A stretch of DNA of 21,657 bases from Antrodiella citrinella (taxonomy: Eukaryota; Basidiomycota; Agaricomycetes; Polyporales; Steccherinaceae). The notes under the pieces were generated by a model. The model was not told where the DNA came from. It searched no databases and worked only from the letters and a program-made list of their open reading frames with translations. The stretch spans positions 1 to 21,657 of the forward strand of contig SGPM01000404.1 of the NCBI GenBank assembly GCA_004802725.1. The letters are read 5' to 3'. This document shows positions 21,276 through 21,657 of this stretch, piece after piece. Numbering within the stretch: position 1 is the first letter of the stretch; each line of letters opens with the position of its first letter. A program made the position numbers and the translations under genes.

Positions 21276-21472
21276 ATGGGTATCTTTCAAGACATCTCTA
21301 CCTTCTGGACACAGTCGTTCCCGCCAAAATCCAAGTTCAGTGTGGGCCAGATTCCGGATTTGACCAACCGCGTCTACATAGTGACTGGTTCGTCGGGCGT
21401 TTTATCTGCTCGTCGAACGGTAAAGACTGACTTTGATCGCAGGAGGAAGTGGCGGCATTGGGTATGAGACCG
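21276..21472 (+). CDS. Short-chain dehydrogenase/reductase, 5' part only
   Basis: Exon 1 is 21276-21387 and exon 2 is 21443-21472, with a 55-base intron with a GTTCGT donor. The translation starts MGIFQDISTFW and reaches YIVTGGSGGIGYET, the first beta strand and TGxxxGxG dinucleotide-binding turn of the SDR Rossmann fold. The N-terminal extension resembles fungal retinol-dehydrogenase-like SDRs. Substrate cannot be inferred. After GYET the next plausible donor is GTGATG at 21473. The one acceptor in reach (TTTTAG near 21530) gives about ten residues and then a stop within the minisatellite. The gene either has a long repeat-bearing intron continuing past the window or is broken. Confidence 0.7.
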
Positions 21473-21544
21473 GTGATGAGACCCACGGCTCGCTGGTACC
21501 GGATACGCCCATAGGAGACCATTTTAGCATTATTCCGCGGCACT

Positions 21545-21657
21545 TCGGACCCTTTCTAGTCGATTCTACGATACGTCGGACCCTTCCTATACGATTCTAC
21601 GATGCGTCGGACCCCTTCGATTCGATTCTACGGTGCATCGGACTTCTTCTACTCCCT
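21545..21657 (+). repeat. 31-base minisatellite
   Basis: Copies at 21545-21575, 21576-21606 and 21607-21637, and a partial one at 21638-21657 running off the window. Each starts TCGGAC and carries CGATTCTACG near position 17. The copies differ at a few positions. Its full length is unknown. Confidence 0.85.

Noticed and set aside
1..21657. tRNA genes, CRISPR arrays, insertion sequences or bacterial operons
   Set aside because: No cloverleaf with a T-loop, spaced repeat array or transposase was found; the spliced genes show this is eukaryotic DNA.

Overview
The window is nuclear DNA from a filamentous basidiomycete, most likely an Agaricomycete. Protein-coding genes are cut by many introns of about 50-60 bases with GT..AG ends, often with a CTNAY-like branch site. 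The encoded families (cytosolic-type GH15 glycosidase, complex I 51 kDa subunit, full-length ABC-B transporter, Crinkler-like header proteins) fit that group. All gene models were spliced by hand: I chose splice sites that kept the frame and matched family sequence I know. No search was run.

Layout: (1) 177-407, + strand, 3' end of a kinase-like gene whose catalytic part is missing. (2) 654-1149, +, a two-exon Crinkler-header-like protein. (3) 1712-5723, +, a GH15 glucoamylase/trehalase-like enzyme in 36 exons. (4) 5935 to about 8078, -, an unrecognised protein of about 572 residues. (5) 8366-10143, -, mitochondrial NADH:ubiquinone oxidoreductase 51 kDa (NDUFV1/nuo-51 type), complete. (6) 10144-13396, a 3.2 kb gene-poor gap with two ambiguous bases, one of them at 10293. 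(7) 13397-18750, +, a complete 1332-residue ABC-B full transporter in 25 exons. (8) 19407-20469, -, two further Crinkler-header-like units in tandem; they are either two overlapping ORFs or one double-headed gene joined by a 47-base intron. (9) 21276 to the window end, +, the start of a short-chain dehydrogenase that runs into a 31-base minisatellite.

The GH15, complex I and ABC genes look like intact housekeeping or transport genes and do not form an obvious pathway together. The accessory character lies at the two edges. Duplicated header-only Crinkler-like genes in opposite orientation, sharing a conserved 73-base promoter block, bracket about 18 kb of ordinary genes. A kinase-like remnant sits beside the left one. 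The most interesting candidate is the right-hand tandem header locus.
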